Assembly (NCBI GenBank): GCA_009869945.1
Contig: WIXG01000009.1
Span: 537,553-601,552, forward strand
Length of the DNA stretch: 64,000 nt
Origin: Mesaphorura yosii
Taxonomy: Eukaryota; Arthropoda; Collembola; Poduromorpha; Tullbergiidae
Reading direction: 5' to 3'
Notes under the pieces: model-generated
The model's input: only the letters and a program-made list of their open reading frames with translations
What the model was told of the DNA's origin: nothing
Databases searched by the model: none
Shown: one piece after another, positions 1 through 19,012 of the stretch
Layout: every line of letters begins with the position of its first letter
Position numbering within the stretch: the first letter of the stretch is position 1
Program-made: the position numbers and the translations under genes

Positions 1-82
1 TTAGTACAATTCAATAGCCTACATTTACGTGCTTCATTCGATTCTAATTCTTTTGATGCTCTGTTTTCGATGGATCACAAAG

Positions 83-2011
83 ACGGAGGGGGGTTCAAGC
101 GTCTAGCAAAGCAGAGTTCAAGGGACTCGACCGATGGAAGCCTCAATTCCATTTCTTCAGAAGGATCCATGTGAGAATTGCCGTTTGACCTACTCACATT
201 TAATTACCCTTTCATTTGTAACTCTACTACTCTACCCGATTGGCACGTCCAACATGATTGATTGCTTGGAATCGCTGTGTATGTGCTGTGCTGCTGTTCC
301 GGAGCTTGGCTTGGTTTGGTTTGTCTTCGCCGTGGCATGGCGCCTGTCATTTCTAATTGCGAGCGCTTGCATTTGTGTCTTATTTCTGCTTGCTTTACTG
401 CTTTCTTTCAATAATACTTTCTTCGGCCTGGAGTTTAATTCATATCTGTTCAAATAAGTGCAGGCGCAGGTTTTATATTGCTTCCTGCTAATGTGATTTA
501 GAGATTTGATGAATTTTGCTATTCGCCATTCGAGCAGGTCACCAATAAAATCCTGTGCGAAGCTGGGCGGTTGTAGTACGATTTCACTGAGACACAGAAA
601 TTTGTACTGGTACGCTTTCTCCGATTTATTGTGTGTTTATTCTTTCGATTGGACACTGAAGAGATCCGTTTAGGACACCTAACGAGGGCACAGACTGGCG
701 CAGGCACAAAATTTATGACACATTGTGCTTTCTTACCTGACAAATGAAATGTGCACGTGCAGTGCAATGAATGTGCAATGAAATTAATTGATTTCTTATT
801 GGTTAATCAGTTGGTTTGATTTACTGCCTTATCTGCTGCAAGACGCAAGATTCAGAAACGAACGACAAACTGATTGCGATTGGTGTTGAGAATGTCGGAA
901 TGTCTCTTGTTACAAAACAACTTGACCCTGACACAAGGACGTGTTGCTGTCTTCACTCCCTCTACTCCTCTCTCCAAACTTGCAAACCTTTCCCTTTACT
1001 TTCACCACAATGCAATGCTTCTTTTTCAAGTGACGCATAAAGCAAGGCGTTAATTCTTAATTAACTACGGACTGATAAGATAATACAAATGAATGCGCGC
1101 TTTATGAGTCACATTATCTGATTGGCGTTACGTATGATTTCGCCCTGCCCCATTCCTTGGTCAGTATTTATTTTGCAAAATCACGTAATGGCTCGGCATG
1201 ACTAACATTTCTCTTTGACCGATGTCGAGCAGTAGTTGGGTGCCTCGTCTCGCTGGGACTTCCGAAGGGGGCAGAATCACAGACTTTATCGAAGGCCTTG
1301 GCCCCGGCCAATTGGTCGGAAGACAAGTGCTGGCTTCACCCTCGCTCGGAGACATTCAGCTAAGCCTTTGTGACCGCCGTGGCAATCTCGAAGTGGAAGT
1401 AATACGGGCGAGAGGGCTGCAGGGGAAAACAGGATCCAAGGTAAGTTTTGTCTAATAATAACCAAAATTGATTGATTTGAGTGGTCGATTTTTGTGTGAT
1501 GGAGCCCTTGTCAAAAATGGGTTGTAGAATATTTGATGAATTGATTGATTTGGCAATTGACAGATTACACCGGCACCGTACGTGAAGGTGTACCTCGTCA
1601 AAGGAAAGCGATGCGTGGCCAAGTCGAAGACGGGAATCGCGAGGAAAACTTTGGACCCACTTTATCAGCAGCAGCTGATTTTCAAAGAGAAGTATGAAGG
1701 TTGCATTCTTCAGGTGAGTATTCCAATTCGGTTCCTCAACTCTGATCATGTTAATTGCTGAATGTTATGACATTCATGCAGGTGACCGTTTGGGGCGACT
1801 ACGGACGCATTGAAGGACGCAAGATTTTTATGGGCGTGGCGCAAATCATGCTCGATGATCTGAATTTATCAAACATTGTAATCGGATGGTATAAGCTTTT
1901 TGGTACTTCATCATTGGTAAGAAAATGCTCCTCATTTACTCGAAATAGGCTGTGAGAAAGTCTAAGTCGTCAAAGTTCACGTTCCTCGTTTACTTTATCC
2001 CGCAGGTTTAG
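83..2011 (+). CDS. Rim: RIM presynaptic active-zone scaffold, 3' end only (C2B domain)
   Basis: This is the C-terminal part of a RIM protein, the scaffold that binds Rab3, Munc13 and calcium channels at synaptic release sites; the gene starts outside the window. Exons read as 83-170, 1233-1440, 1564-1713, 1792-1916 and 2006-2011, and phases agree at every junction. The first exon has the SRDSTDGSLNSISSEGS stretch that precedes the C2B domain in RIM1/2. The next has the GLGPGQLVGRQ linker, and exons 3-4 hold the C2 core with PAPYVKVYLVKGKRC, ARKTLDPLYQQ, VWGDYGR and VIGWYKLF. As in other RIM C2B domains, the calcium-binding aspartates are not evident. The last exon adds only Val plus TAG; if the final intron is retained, translation runs to a stop at 1955. 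An AATAAA lies near 2439. Family assignment is secure. Confidence 0.9.
171..1232 (+). other. RIM intron, about 1.06 kb
   Basis: This stretch lies between the GTGAGA donor at 171 and the acceptor CAG at 1230-1232. It contains short open frames that look like chance, and no recognisable domain, RNA gene or repeat was seen. Confidence 0.7.
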
Positions 2012-8329
<6,318 letters not shown>

Positions 8330-9618
8330 AGTTAATTGTTGATCATCTTATTACTTAAGTTACAAGTTACCACGTTTAAAAGAACTAGTCATTTAGTGTG
8401 AAAATATTGTGAATCATGTAAAAGAATAGAAATGGAGCATGTAAATGCTAAGAGCAAGTGCCGAAGAAGAGAAGTACTGCTAATACGTTAATAGTCCAAA
8501 TAGTTTCGACACACAACTTACAAGGGAGAATCGCGAACTCTGTAAAAATGCGCTCCGCCGCCCGCCTCGGCCATCGGCACACAATATTACTCGGTGCCAA
8601 ATTTCGCACAATGCACTGGGAAATTTAGAAGAAAGATCACCTTGCGCAATCCTTGCACGCCGATTCCTGATTCACGGATCCTGAATGCTGAAGACGAAAA
8701 TATAGACGCCGACGACATTTTATTCGTTGAGGTTCGCCGATTTCCATCCGAAGTAGTCACAGTCAGTCACAGCAAATGCAGTATCTTAATAGAGCCCCGA
8801 GGAACGTCGTTTTAGTTTTTAACTAGTAAATCGTAGTAGAATAATAATTTAAGTTTTAGCGATTCCTAACTCTTATTGCCAATCAAAACCTACTACCCAA
8901 GTGCTAGTATTATCGAATTTTAAGGATGGTCATCAGTTGTACTTATCAATCAACTAAAAGCGAAAGCGATAAGATTCCCAGTCCAAGTATTTCATTTGAT
9001 GTACTGCTGTATCGTCCTTGTGCAGTTATTTGTTATCGTACGTGCGATTTATTCCGATCTATTTGCAAATAAATATTGCCATCATTCTGAACCAAACTGA
9101 ATACGAGTAAAATGACAATGAATTGAATGAACTCTGGTCGTAAAACACGAGTCTTTAGTCTTGATTCTAATTGTCGCATTCAAAAGCCCAATCGAAGCTG
9201 AAACTTCCAGCTTGTGAAAGCAGAACGTGCGGAACCTTTGTTGGATGAGCTTCCTATCTTTGCAAACTTGTAAAATGTGAAATAAGGCGCGGGTGCACAC
9301 GATTCAATTTACTTCTAAATCTAAACTTCCAACTTCCAACTGGTTCCAGTCGCCACATATTCTTCGTGTTAAATTAAGCAGTCACAATTAAGTGAAGAAT
9401 TACTGATAAAGGTTAGGCATTGAAATAGTAAGTAAGTAAGAAATTGATTGGCAATTCAATTCTTAAGAAAGTATTGGCGCATTGGCGCTAATTAACGTGT
9501 GTATGATTAACACTGGATTCTTATTCCAGTTCCACGTTGACTTTCGTTGTCTTCTCGTTGACTCCGTGTCCGGATTTGCTGTCCAGCGTGACTGACGCTT
9601 CCATGTGAAGTAGTAATC
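8330..9618. other. SIK 3' UTR and intergenic DNA, no gene seen
   Basis: The segment is AT-rich. A plus-strand AATAAA at about 9068 could end the SIK transcript, giving a 3' UTR of about 740 nt. A 73-codon open frame at 8594-8815 has no recognisable motif and no good start context, and was not called as a gene. Confidence 0.5.
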
Positions 9619-10137
9619 ATGATTCGACGCAACCCAACCCGAATTGAACTGAAGCTGGATGACTTGAACGAGTTTGAAGCAATACAAAAGTCTGACAAGA
9701 AGAAGACTGCAGCTGTACCGGCGATTACTGGCCCTGAAGCACAAAAGTTAATTCGGCAGGAGCGCGTGGGGCTGGCTGCAGGCATCACACCGGTCACCGC
9801 TCCATTGCCTCCTCCTACTGCTGGCCGGCCCATTCATTTCAGAAGACCTGAGCCGCTCCCTCACGCCGCGACTCCGACTGGAGCTGGAATATCCGCTGCT
9901 AATGGAGGCGGTCTCGTGACGCCATCGTTGGTCGTACAAACACCGGCCTCGTTCGATGAATTCGGAATCGGGATTGTTGCCGACTCGTCAAACTCCGCAC
10001 CAACGTCTTCCCCTTCTTCAATTACCCCAACAAATAGCGGACCAGAAGTATTCCACATGGGGAGTGCTACGCCCACGCCTGGGAACAACGTGACCACAAG
10101 CAGTATGGAGTTGAGTCTTGATTATTTGAATCACTGA
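9619..10137 (+). CDS. CDC26: CDC26 / APC12, anaphase-promoting complex subunit, with long C-terminal tail
   Basis: CDC26 is a small subunit of the anaphase-promoting complex whose N-terminus packs into the TPR superhelix of APC6/CDC16. The intronless frame encodes 172 aa. Its first 25 residues (MIRRNPTRIELKLDDLNEFE) carry the family signature of Met, basic residues, PTRxELKLDD and EFE. A later AQKLIRQERVGL resembles the conserved region before the end of vertebrate CDC26. Vertebrate CDC26 is about 85 aa. Here about 100 extra residues rich in Pro, Ser, Thr and Gly follow, with many SP/TP dipeptides that could be cyclin-dependent kinase sites (inference). The start at 9619 is fixed by the conserved N-terminus. 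An AATAAA lies at 10171. Confidence 0.88.
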   Translation: MIRRNPTRIELKLDDLNEFEAIQKSDKKKTAAVPAITGPEAQKLIRQERVGLAAGITPVTAPLPPPTAGRPIHFRRPEPLPHAATPTGAGISAANGGGLVTPSLVVQTPASFDEFGIGIVADSSNSAPTSSPSSITPTNSGPEVFHMGSATPTPGNNVTTSSMELSLDYLNH

Positions 10138-10217
10138 GCGTGGTGAAGATTGTCATATTTATTAATTTCGAATAAAACTCTTCTACTCATTTTGAAACCC
10201 TTGCTCTCGTAAACAAT
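10138..10217. terminator. Convergent 3' ends of CDC26 and MECR with a poly(A) signal on each strand
   Basis: Only 80 bp separate the two stop codons. AATAAA for CDC26 is at 10171-10176 on the plus strand. TTTATT at 10158-10163 reads AATAAA on the minus strand, about 55 nt past the MECR stop. The transcripts probably overlap at their 3' ends. Confidence 0.65.
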
Positions 10218-11763
10218 TCATTCAAAAGTCAGAATAAACTTTTTTCCAACGAATCCCTTCATTGAATTTTCTAAAGCTTCCTTGTAATTTGCTAAGGGTA
10301 TCAGTTCAGATTCTGGAGGCTTCAGCGTGCCCTTCGCAAATCGCTCGGCTAAGAATCTGATCATATCGCCTCTCGACTCGGGGTTGTGCGTTTTGTTCCA
10401 TCGTGATATCCAAAATCCGACTAGCTTTATGTCTTTAAAGATGAGGGCGGAGATAGGAATTGTCAGGGGCTGCCGAGACATGCCGCCATAAGTCACCATC
10501 GTGCCTCCATTGTCTTTAAACAGGAATAAAAATTAATACACATGAATTCATTTTGTAATGGGTCATTTAAGACTCTGGAGGCTCACCTAGCACTCGAAGC
10601 AAATCTGTAGCGCTTTTCCCTACATGGCAATTGAAAAATAATTATACTTGGTTGATTTTTGCTTTGGCCAAAGCCTAAAACTTCGGTCAACTTCAACTTA
10701 CCTCCAACACAATTTAGCGCTAATCGTGCTTGTATCTCTTTGTCTTGCTCCCTCAATTCTTCCTCAGTAATGACAACTGTTTCCGCATTTCCAAGACTTT
10801 TCAGGTACGCTTTAAGTTGATCAACATTGTCACGGCTTCTGATTACGGAAACCGAGCGCAGCTGAAATTCTTTGCATAGCTGGATCACCATTTGTCCAAC
10901 GGCAGAGTTGCCCCCATTTTGTATCACAGTATCCCCAAGTTTTAAAAACTCAAAGTCCTTCAGCATTCGGTACGCAGTTGGCGGATTCACTCCAATCGTT
11001 GCTGCCGAAACTAAATCCATGCGGGGAACCTGCAGCCGAATGCCGAAAATGAATTCTTGTTCACAGTGACATCACGTTTCAAGCAATTCAGCACCAACCG
11101 GAATAAAATCCTGATTCCAACCAATCATGTAACTTCGCCAGCTTCCCATGTTATTCTTGCACGGTATTACCCAATCGTCCTCCTTGATATTGAAAGGGTT
11201 TGGACCTACACCAATCTTCTGCACGATTCCTACTCCTTCGTTACCTGGAACCGCAGGAAATGACTCCGGCTTTATGGCATAGGTCCCTTGAATTGTGTTG
11301 ATATCTGTAGAAGAGCTGAATTATTGGAGCAATTCAAGCATATAGTGTCAATTTTGTTAAACTGCTACTTGAGTTTTACCGGCAGGATTTATAGGAGCGG
11401 CCAGCATTTTCACAAGAATCTGCCCAAACGACATGTCTCAAATCAAGTCTCTTATGACTATGAGCGATATGATATTATTGCAATACATTTCACTTTGATT
11501 TACCTGTTCGTCCTTCACATCTAAGCTCAGATTTTCCTTCTGGACAACTTTAGTAGGGTCCCCAAAATCAGAATAGACGAGGGATTCAATCGATAAGCTC
11601 GACACGGAGCGGCACGCAGGGCAAAACAATGGCTGAATTCAACAAAACGAAATGATTGTACGAAAAATCATTTCAGTAGCATAGCAACGCAATGAAGGCA
11701 ACTATGTCTCACCTGTGCGACCATCACTAATTGGCGACTGCGGCGTAGCTGGTCACGAGCCAT
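10218..11763 (-). CDS. MECR: Mitochondrial trans-2-enoyl-CoA/ACP reductase (MECR)
   Basis: MECR performs the last, NADPH-dependent step of mitochondrial type II fatty acid synthesis, which supplies octanoyl-ACP for lipoic acid. Exons in transcription order: 11763-11713, 11632-11504, 11419-11380, 11304-11099, 11029-10702, 10619-10587 and 10513-10218, with matching phases, about 360 aa (human about 373). The Arg-rich first exon (MARDQLRRSRQLVMVAQ) fits a mitochondrial presequence. Family motifs in order: YSDFGDPTKVV, VKMLAAPINPAD, VPGNEGVG, GDTVIQNGGNSAVGQ (nucleotide-binding loop), RLALNCVGG, GGTMVTYGGMS and LIFKDIKLVGFWISRW. The donor after FIP (near 11099) is the least certain junction. The start lies only about 84 bp below the stop of the upstream minus-strand gene. 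Confidence 0.92.
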
Positions 11764-11846
11764 TTTAACACTAACTTTGAGTACGAAGGGCAGCATGACT
11801 TTCAGTGAAAAAATCCCAAGATAAGATTCGAAAGAATTTCTCAAGA

Positions 11847-12249
11847 TTATGTCCCACCGGTCTTTCCTGTCAGTATAGGGGAAGGCCTTCGGTGTCGATC
11901 TCCGATAGCGAACCAATATACCTGGTAGGAAAGACTACCACCAGTTAAGTTAATCGATTCTTCGTGTCACACACGATACAATACAATTTTAGACAATTTT
12001 ACCTGGGTCTTTAGTAGTTCTCTGACGTTGGCTGGGTCGTAACTCCCTCCCACTGGCTGGTCACGATCACGCAATTCCAAGTTGGCCGCCCATGTGGTTT
12101 GGCAATTTCTTTGAAGAAATTTTGAGCCTACTGAAATTAAAATCTAAAATTAGCAGGTGATCATAATTCACGACATTCACGAGTCCCTTCGCGCACTGGA
12201 TTACAGCATATCCAATCGAAATTGCGGTCATCCTTGTACGTGTGTTCCG
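11847..12249 (-). CDS. Unrecognised small gene, 3' coding part
   Basis: Three putative exons in transcription order are 12249-12181, 12130-12003 and 11921-11847. They join in one frame (phase 1 in, phase 1, phase 0) with AG acceptors and GT donors at every boundary, and end at TAA (11849-11847). The product includes EHTYKDDRNFDWICCNPVRE, a middle part with DRDQPVGGSYDPANVRELL, and the end YWFAIGDRHRRPSPILTGKTGG plus a final Thr. I do not recognise the family. The composition (Trp, Cys, Arg, Asp, Tyr) looks like real protein rather than chance. The start exon is not found; it must lie between 12250 and the RPB5 start, or be shared with its 5' region. The gene would be about 90 aa or a little longer and shares a short divergent promoter with RPB5. 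Confidence 0.5.
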
Positions 12250-12437
12250 CTCAATACAAATTCATCCTGTGTTATTGGTGTTGAGTCGAGTGTCGGCGAC
12301 TTGTTGGAATTTGGCTTTTGCGATTATTGAATCGTCGAGACTTAATCGATTCTAGACCTTATTTGTTTCTTCAACATTAATCGAGACGAGACATTCGTCG
12401 TGAGGTTTCCAATCCCAACCAGAGATATTCACTGAAA
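12250..12437. promoter_or_regulatory. Short divergent promoter region between the small minus-strand gene and RPB5
   Basis: At most 188 bp separate the first supported minus-strand exon from the RPB5 ATG, so both promoters and 5' UTRs must overlap here. No TATA box is evident. The segment is rich in TCGA words (for example ATCGAGACG near 12380). Confidence 0.45.
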
Positions 12438-14042
<1,605 letters not shown>

Positions 14043-14265
14043 ACGCGTGAAGTAAAACAAGTGCATCTTCAATTTTTATATTTCAAACATCAATTTTATT
14101 TTTTGTGTGAATTGTATAAATAAGTACTCAAAGTAATAAAATGGTAAACTAACACTAGCAGTATGGAACAGGCTTACAGACTTCGTCTTCTCATTTAGAT
14201 TACATCAGTTCTAGTAATCGAATAATCGATTAATCTATCTAAGTGTAAATGTTAAAGAGCCCTGA
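14043..14265. terminator. Convergent 3' region between RPB5 and CDK9
   Basis: This AT-rich 223-bp gap carries AATAAA at about 14135 for RPB5. No gene was seen. Confidence 0.5.
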
Positions 14266-15600
14266 TCAGAAAACTCTATCACGGAATCCGACATCGGCGG
14301 CTTTGGCTTGTGTGGCCGGCCTGCTGCCGTGAGGTTGAGCCGGCCGTCGTGGCGGCGCCAAGTACTCAAACATGCTCTGTGTGTGGTGCTGCAGCATGAC
14401 GGCCAGATCACTTGGCATTGGATCAGTCCAGAAGAAGTCGTGGTTTAATGCCGTGTCAGCATCGACTCTTTTCGATGGGTCGAGAGTCAACAGCTTGTCG
14501 AGCAAATCACAGGCGAATGGATCTTTGACGTAAAACTTTAGTCGATCCTTGACCTGCAAAAGCATCAGACCGTGGAATCAGGAAAGTTCTACTCTGTACT
14601 GCACTCGTCACCAAACAAGAGCACTCACTTTCCTCTTTAAACCCTTTGGCAGGTCCAATTTCCCGTAAAGCTCCAGATTTTGTACTCCAGGCCACACCTC
14701 CGGAGTAATCGAGCCACACAGCTGAGAAATGTAGGTGATTTGCTGTTGCTCTGTTGAGCCTTGCATGATTGGAGCCCGAGTCCACATTTCAGCCATGATG
14801 CAGCCAGCGCCCCACATGTCCACTGCCGGGCCATAATTTCTTTCACCCAGCAGCAACTCAGCTGGTCGATACCACAAAGTCACGACACGGTTTGTGTACC
14901 GGTTCGGTTGGCTTTTGCTTATGCTGAAGGCACGGGCGAGTCCGAAGTCGGCCAGTTTAAGGACACCTTGCTTTGTCAACAAGACATTTGCAGCCTTCAT
15001 ATCTCGGTGCAAAATCTGCCGAGTCAGAGAAATTATGACCCCTGAAATGCAAAAGTAAGAGAGGACCAACGAACCTTGTTGGTATGAATGTAGTACAGTC
15101 CGTTGAGCAACTGCTGAATGACCTTCTTGATCTCTCCCAGCGAAAACTTGACATTCACGTTGGACAGAAGACCGGCCAGATCGTGATCACAGAAGTCAAA
15201 TACCAAATAGAACATACTCCGGTACGCATTGTTATTTCCAGCTTTGGTACGACATATTTCTATCAGGTTCACGACGTTCTCATGCTTCAGCAGCTGCAGG
15301 ATCTTAATTTCTCGGAGAGCAGTAATTGGAAAGCCCTCCTTCTCATTTTCCATGAGGACCTTCTTCAGGGCGACGAGCTTTTTGGTCTTCTTGTGTTTCG
15401 CCTTGAATACTTCTCTGTAAATCAAGTGCACCGTTTCTATTAATATGTCGTGAGTGCTTCTTACAACTACTTCTCGAATTTACTTACCCGAAGGTACCTT
15501 GACCAATTTTGGATATCTTCTCATACTTGCTAACGTCATCACAGTATGGATAGTTGTAATTTTCTATGTACTTCTCGCGGTCTCTGGAATTCATCTTCAT
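14266..15600 (-). CDS. CDK9: Cyclin-dependent kinase 9, catalytic subunit of P-TEFb
   Basis: CDK9 with cyclin T phosphorylates the RNA polymerase II C-terminal domain, DSIF and NELF to release paused polymerase. Exons in transcription order: 15600-15488, 15414-15075, 15015-14629 and 14553-14266, 375 aa (human 372). The start at 15600 (MKMNSRDREKY) is the first in-frame ATG; the open frame extends upstream without another ATG. Motifs: IGQGTFGEVFKA, VALKKVLMENE, PITALRE helix, HRDMKAANVLL, DFGLARAF, T-loop NRYTNRVVTLWYR with the activating Thr, and WGAGCIMAEMWTR. The end, DHDFFW-like NHDFFWTDPMPSDL, EYLAPPRR and terminal RVF, is specific to CDK9. The activation-segment PPE motif reads PAE here. 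Convergent with RPB5. Confidence 0.97.
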
Positions 15601-16241
15601 TTGTGACAAGCTCCAACCTGCCCAATTCTGGGCCGGACCTTTGCTCGATGTGTAAAGTAGATAAACAATCACCGATCACTGATCACCGGCACTGCAATAG
15701 ATAAAAACGCAGACTAATGACTGGAGTGTAGCAGAAACTCTACGGAATGAAAGAAATGAAACTTACGTCGGTAAATTCCAGGTTGAATTCCACATTAATT
15801 GATCAACTTTTAGGCTGAAACAGCAGCAGTTAAAAGACCGATTAGCAAATGAGGATCACATTCACATCGATTCACACTTCACACCATGACTGATGAAACT
15901 GGCCACACGACGATGATACACGATCAACTGACAGCTAACTGAACACTAATGCCAGCAATTATGCCGTAATTTATTGACAAAAGCGATTTGGGTAGCCTGT
16001 GCGGAGTTGCGTTGTGTAGTTTCGCTTTCAATTGACCGATCGTTGATGTTCCTGAGGTTTCGAGTTTGAGATTTCGCGCATTGCATTTCAGTACAAAAAG
16101 CCAAAAACGCTACTGGCGCTTGCACTTGCAGATACTGATTTTTGATGCGGCGACGTTTCTGTACGATTTAATCGTAATTTCGTAACATCAATTACGACTT
16201 CCTACTATTTCTACGTTCTGTCCCATCGGAAGACTGCCATC
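15601..16241. promoter_or_regulatory. Divergent promoter region of CDK9 and the RIIa-like gene
   Basis: About 640 bp separate two divergent start codons. It probably includes 5' UTR exons of CDK9 (a donor-like CTTACGT read on the minus strand near 15765). No coding frame was supported. Confidence 0.45.
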
Positions 16242-17157
16242 ATGAAGAAATTCACGGACCAGTCATGGCGTGAGCCCGAGCGAACTCAGTTTTGGAGATA
16301 CATGAAGGATAGCAAAGTCTTGGAAGCAATTCAACCGGCTTTAACCAGCATTTATGAGCTTCCCGTGAAACCGGATGATTTGTACGCGTATTTCGCTGAG
16401 TATCTGGAAAACTGTGCTAAATTGACGACGCAAATCTCCCTCCTACGTGCCGAGCTCTGTTTCAAACAAAATGAGGTGCGTATATCGCCAATTCCATGAA
16501 ATACATCAAATACGAAGCAAGATTCATGTATGTGATTTTGATTGCTTAATTAACCGCAGCTTGAAGAATTGAAAGCGCAGGCGAAGGAAGCCGAATTTCC
16601 TGGATCCAAAAACGTGCAGCGCCTGAAGGAGGGCTCAGACCCGGGCGGCTCAGATGTCAATTTCACCGACACGGAATTGGAGCATTCATCACAGCAGGAA
16701 CAGGAATCTCTCGCGCAGGAAGTGGACTGCATGCTGGAATTAATGGACGAGTATCGCCAGCTGGACCCTTTCGGGCAGCTTTTTGACTTTGACGAAGCGG
16801 CCGAGCAGATGCAGCAGAAAATCAAAATCAAGTCAAAGGGAAAGAAAGCTGATGGTGTGAGTGCGAGTGCGGGTGAGGGGAAGAAATCGATCGTAATCGC
16901 ACCCGGAACGTAAGAAAATGATTTCTTTCTCCTTTTCCGCGTGACGCCTTTCGTGTGCTGTTTATACTTTTACTGCAACTGCTGAATTCGTTTACTGGCT
17001 GCTGTTGCTGTCTAGGAGCCAAGCTGGACTTGTGCACGGGTCTCGGGCGCAGTCACCTTCGGCCGCCGCCGCCCTCACGAACGATGAACAACTTTACGCG
17101 TACCTTCGGACTCTCTTCAGATTCCTGCCGAATTTCAATCAGTCAGCCAGCAATTAA
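16242..17157 (+). CDS. Unnamed protein with RIIa/Dpy-30-like N-terminus
   Basis: Exons 16242-16475, 16560-16909 and 17016-17157 join in phase and give 241 aa. The N-terminal about 60 residues (ALTSIYELPVKPDDLYAYFA, then EYLENC) have the amphipathic helix pair, Pro-x-Asp and AEYL pattern of RIIa/Dpy-30-type dimerisation and docking domains, which are common in ciliary and PKA-anchoring proteins. That domain call is inference from pattern. A Glu/Gln-rich region predicted as coiled coil follows (16560-16830), then a Lys-rich patch (KIKIKSKGKKADG) and a C-terminal helix NDEQLYAYLRTLFRFLPNF. I do not recognise the orthologue. AATAAA at about 17178 gives a very short 3' UTR. Confidence 0.75.
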
Positions 17158-19012
17158 AATGCATAAGCAAATTAGCAAATAAAGTTAAAGCAAGTACCAA
17201 GTTTCCTTCTCCTGCACTCGTAAAACGTCAGGAGGAAATGCGATTAAGAAGCTAAAAAAGGTATCGTGTGGATTATTTATGCAATAAACTTAAAACACAT
17301 GCGAGTTTTATTACATAACAAAGTCTTATTTATCGTCCTCGTCAGTCGTAAACGCAAACGAAAACGCATTCTTGCTGCAGCGCAGCAAATCTTGTCGGTT
17401 CTCTTTCATAGTGTTTCAGTTTCAGTGTTAGTATTGGCAAGGGCAGTGAGTACGTACTCGCGTATAATAGTAGTTAAGAGCCTCCACTGCCAACTCCTCA
17501 CGCACACTCTGACTCTGAGTTTAGCAGGGAATACGGCCACGGACAACGGCTACGGAAAACTTGACAAAAACACTCGGCTCGTTAGTTGTTGTCGGAGCAC
17601 GGACGAGAAAGGAAGCGTGGATGTGAACGTGTTTGCGGCTCTGCTCGTGTCATTTACTAACTTTTTGCAGTGCAGAATTTCCAGCTTCGAATCCTGTCAG
17701 GGTTATTTTTGGCAATTTTGCCAGATTTTACTTCAGCGTGCCCAGTTTTGTTTCACTATCGAAAGAAAAGACGCAAGACGAAGACGCATCTTTGTGGTCA
17801 ATAAATTGTCATTGCATTGTGAATCTCTGAAGTGGAATGAGATTTGAGACAAACCAGAAGCAGAAGCCAGAAGCGGTAGCCGAGAATCGAAACAGAAACA
17901 GAGTCCAAGATAACCTACATTGGTTCATTCTTGTTAATTCAGCGCATTTAGCGATTCAAACCGAGGTCGAAGAAGAAATCAAAATCAAGTGAGGCTGCGT
18001 TGTGAAATTAAGCAGAATCATTGACATCTTGGCAAGCTTTGCAAATTCGACTTGAGAAAAACGTCCGTCTCATCTCACGCGCGGCCAGAACAACACTCAG
18101 CAGTTTCATATTTTCGTATTCACAGTTTGACACTTGAAAAAGAAGCCAGCAAAATTGCCCTCGGAAAACAAATCACAATTTCTGCGTCTGCCTGGTCGAA
18201 AACCGTCGAGCCATTCGTCTCGGTGTCGGCTTGCACTTGCAACAATTGTTGAATTCGCGTTTGTGTGATTATGATCGTGCGTTACTAAATTTTGCCATTG
18301 CCGGAGACAAGAGAAGTAAAGAAGACAGCGAGACCATTTTCAAGATTGGACCAAATTATCCACGCTAACCTTGATACAGATACAAATCCTATCCTGCATC
18401 GACTGCGTCCTGTCCATCGGTTGTTAGAATTACATGCTCGAGTGATTCAACGGATGAGCACTGGCAAGCAAAAAATTGTTCATTGCATTGAATTCCATTC
18501 TGCTGTGATAAAACTGGGCTGTTCCACTTTACAATCTGCACTAAGCACGAGGACGAGGATGGATGACTACGACTGTATTATGTCATCTTCATTCTGAACA
18601 TGTGCGAATAAAATTGATAAATAAAGTAAACACAAATATTACAACTACAAAGTGAGTGTACAAACGTGATTAACACGCCAGTGCTAGAGTGCCAGTAGTG
18701 CAGCGATCGCCCTGCTCCTATTTATAAATAGCCGTTTCATCACCGCCAATTGTAAAGTGTGCCTCTGTCCTGCCGAAGTGCAAGTACGCGATTCAGTTCG
18801 ATCCCAGGAAGTAGGTTAATCAAGCAGCTACGAACGACAGACTACACGATCAACTAACTTTTATCCGTGTCCAAGGTCAAAATACTTAGAGATTTTCCGT
18901 GAAGTGACTTGCAACGCTGCAACAGTTTCTTTGAGCTGCCAGTGAACGTATATGGAATCGAGACCGGCTGTCATCAAACTCTAAGACGCAAAGCCTCAAG
19001 ACGTCAATAATC
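17158..19012. other. Intergenic / 5' region of the unzipped-like gene, no gene supported
   Basis: It may contain untranslated first exons of the downstream gene. A 193-codon frame at 17266-17847 begins with GTG and has no protein-like features, and was rejected. The sequence is full of degenerate short tandem words (CGAAAACGCA, GTTTCAGTTTCAGTGTT). Confidence 0.45.

Noticed and set aside
8594..8815. 73-codon frame downstream of SIK
   Set aside because: It lies in the likely SIK 3' UTR, begins without a proper context and has no motif.
9507..9833. Minus-strand frame opposite CDC26
   Set aside because: It is the complement of the CDC26 coding sequence, whose N-terminus matches the family.
17675..17705. 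TTCGAATCC, similar to the T-loop of a tRNA
   Set aside because: No acceptor stem, D-arm or anticodon arm can be paired around it; the same word near 28303 also lacks them.
17266..17847. A 193-codon plus-strand frame
   Set aside because: It begins with GTG, has no motif or start context, and its composition looks like chance read-through of GC-balanced spacer.
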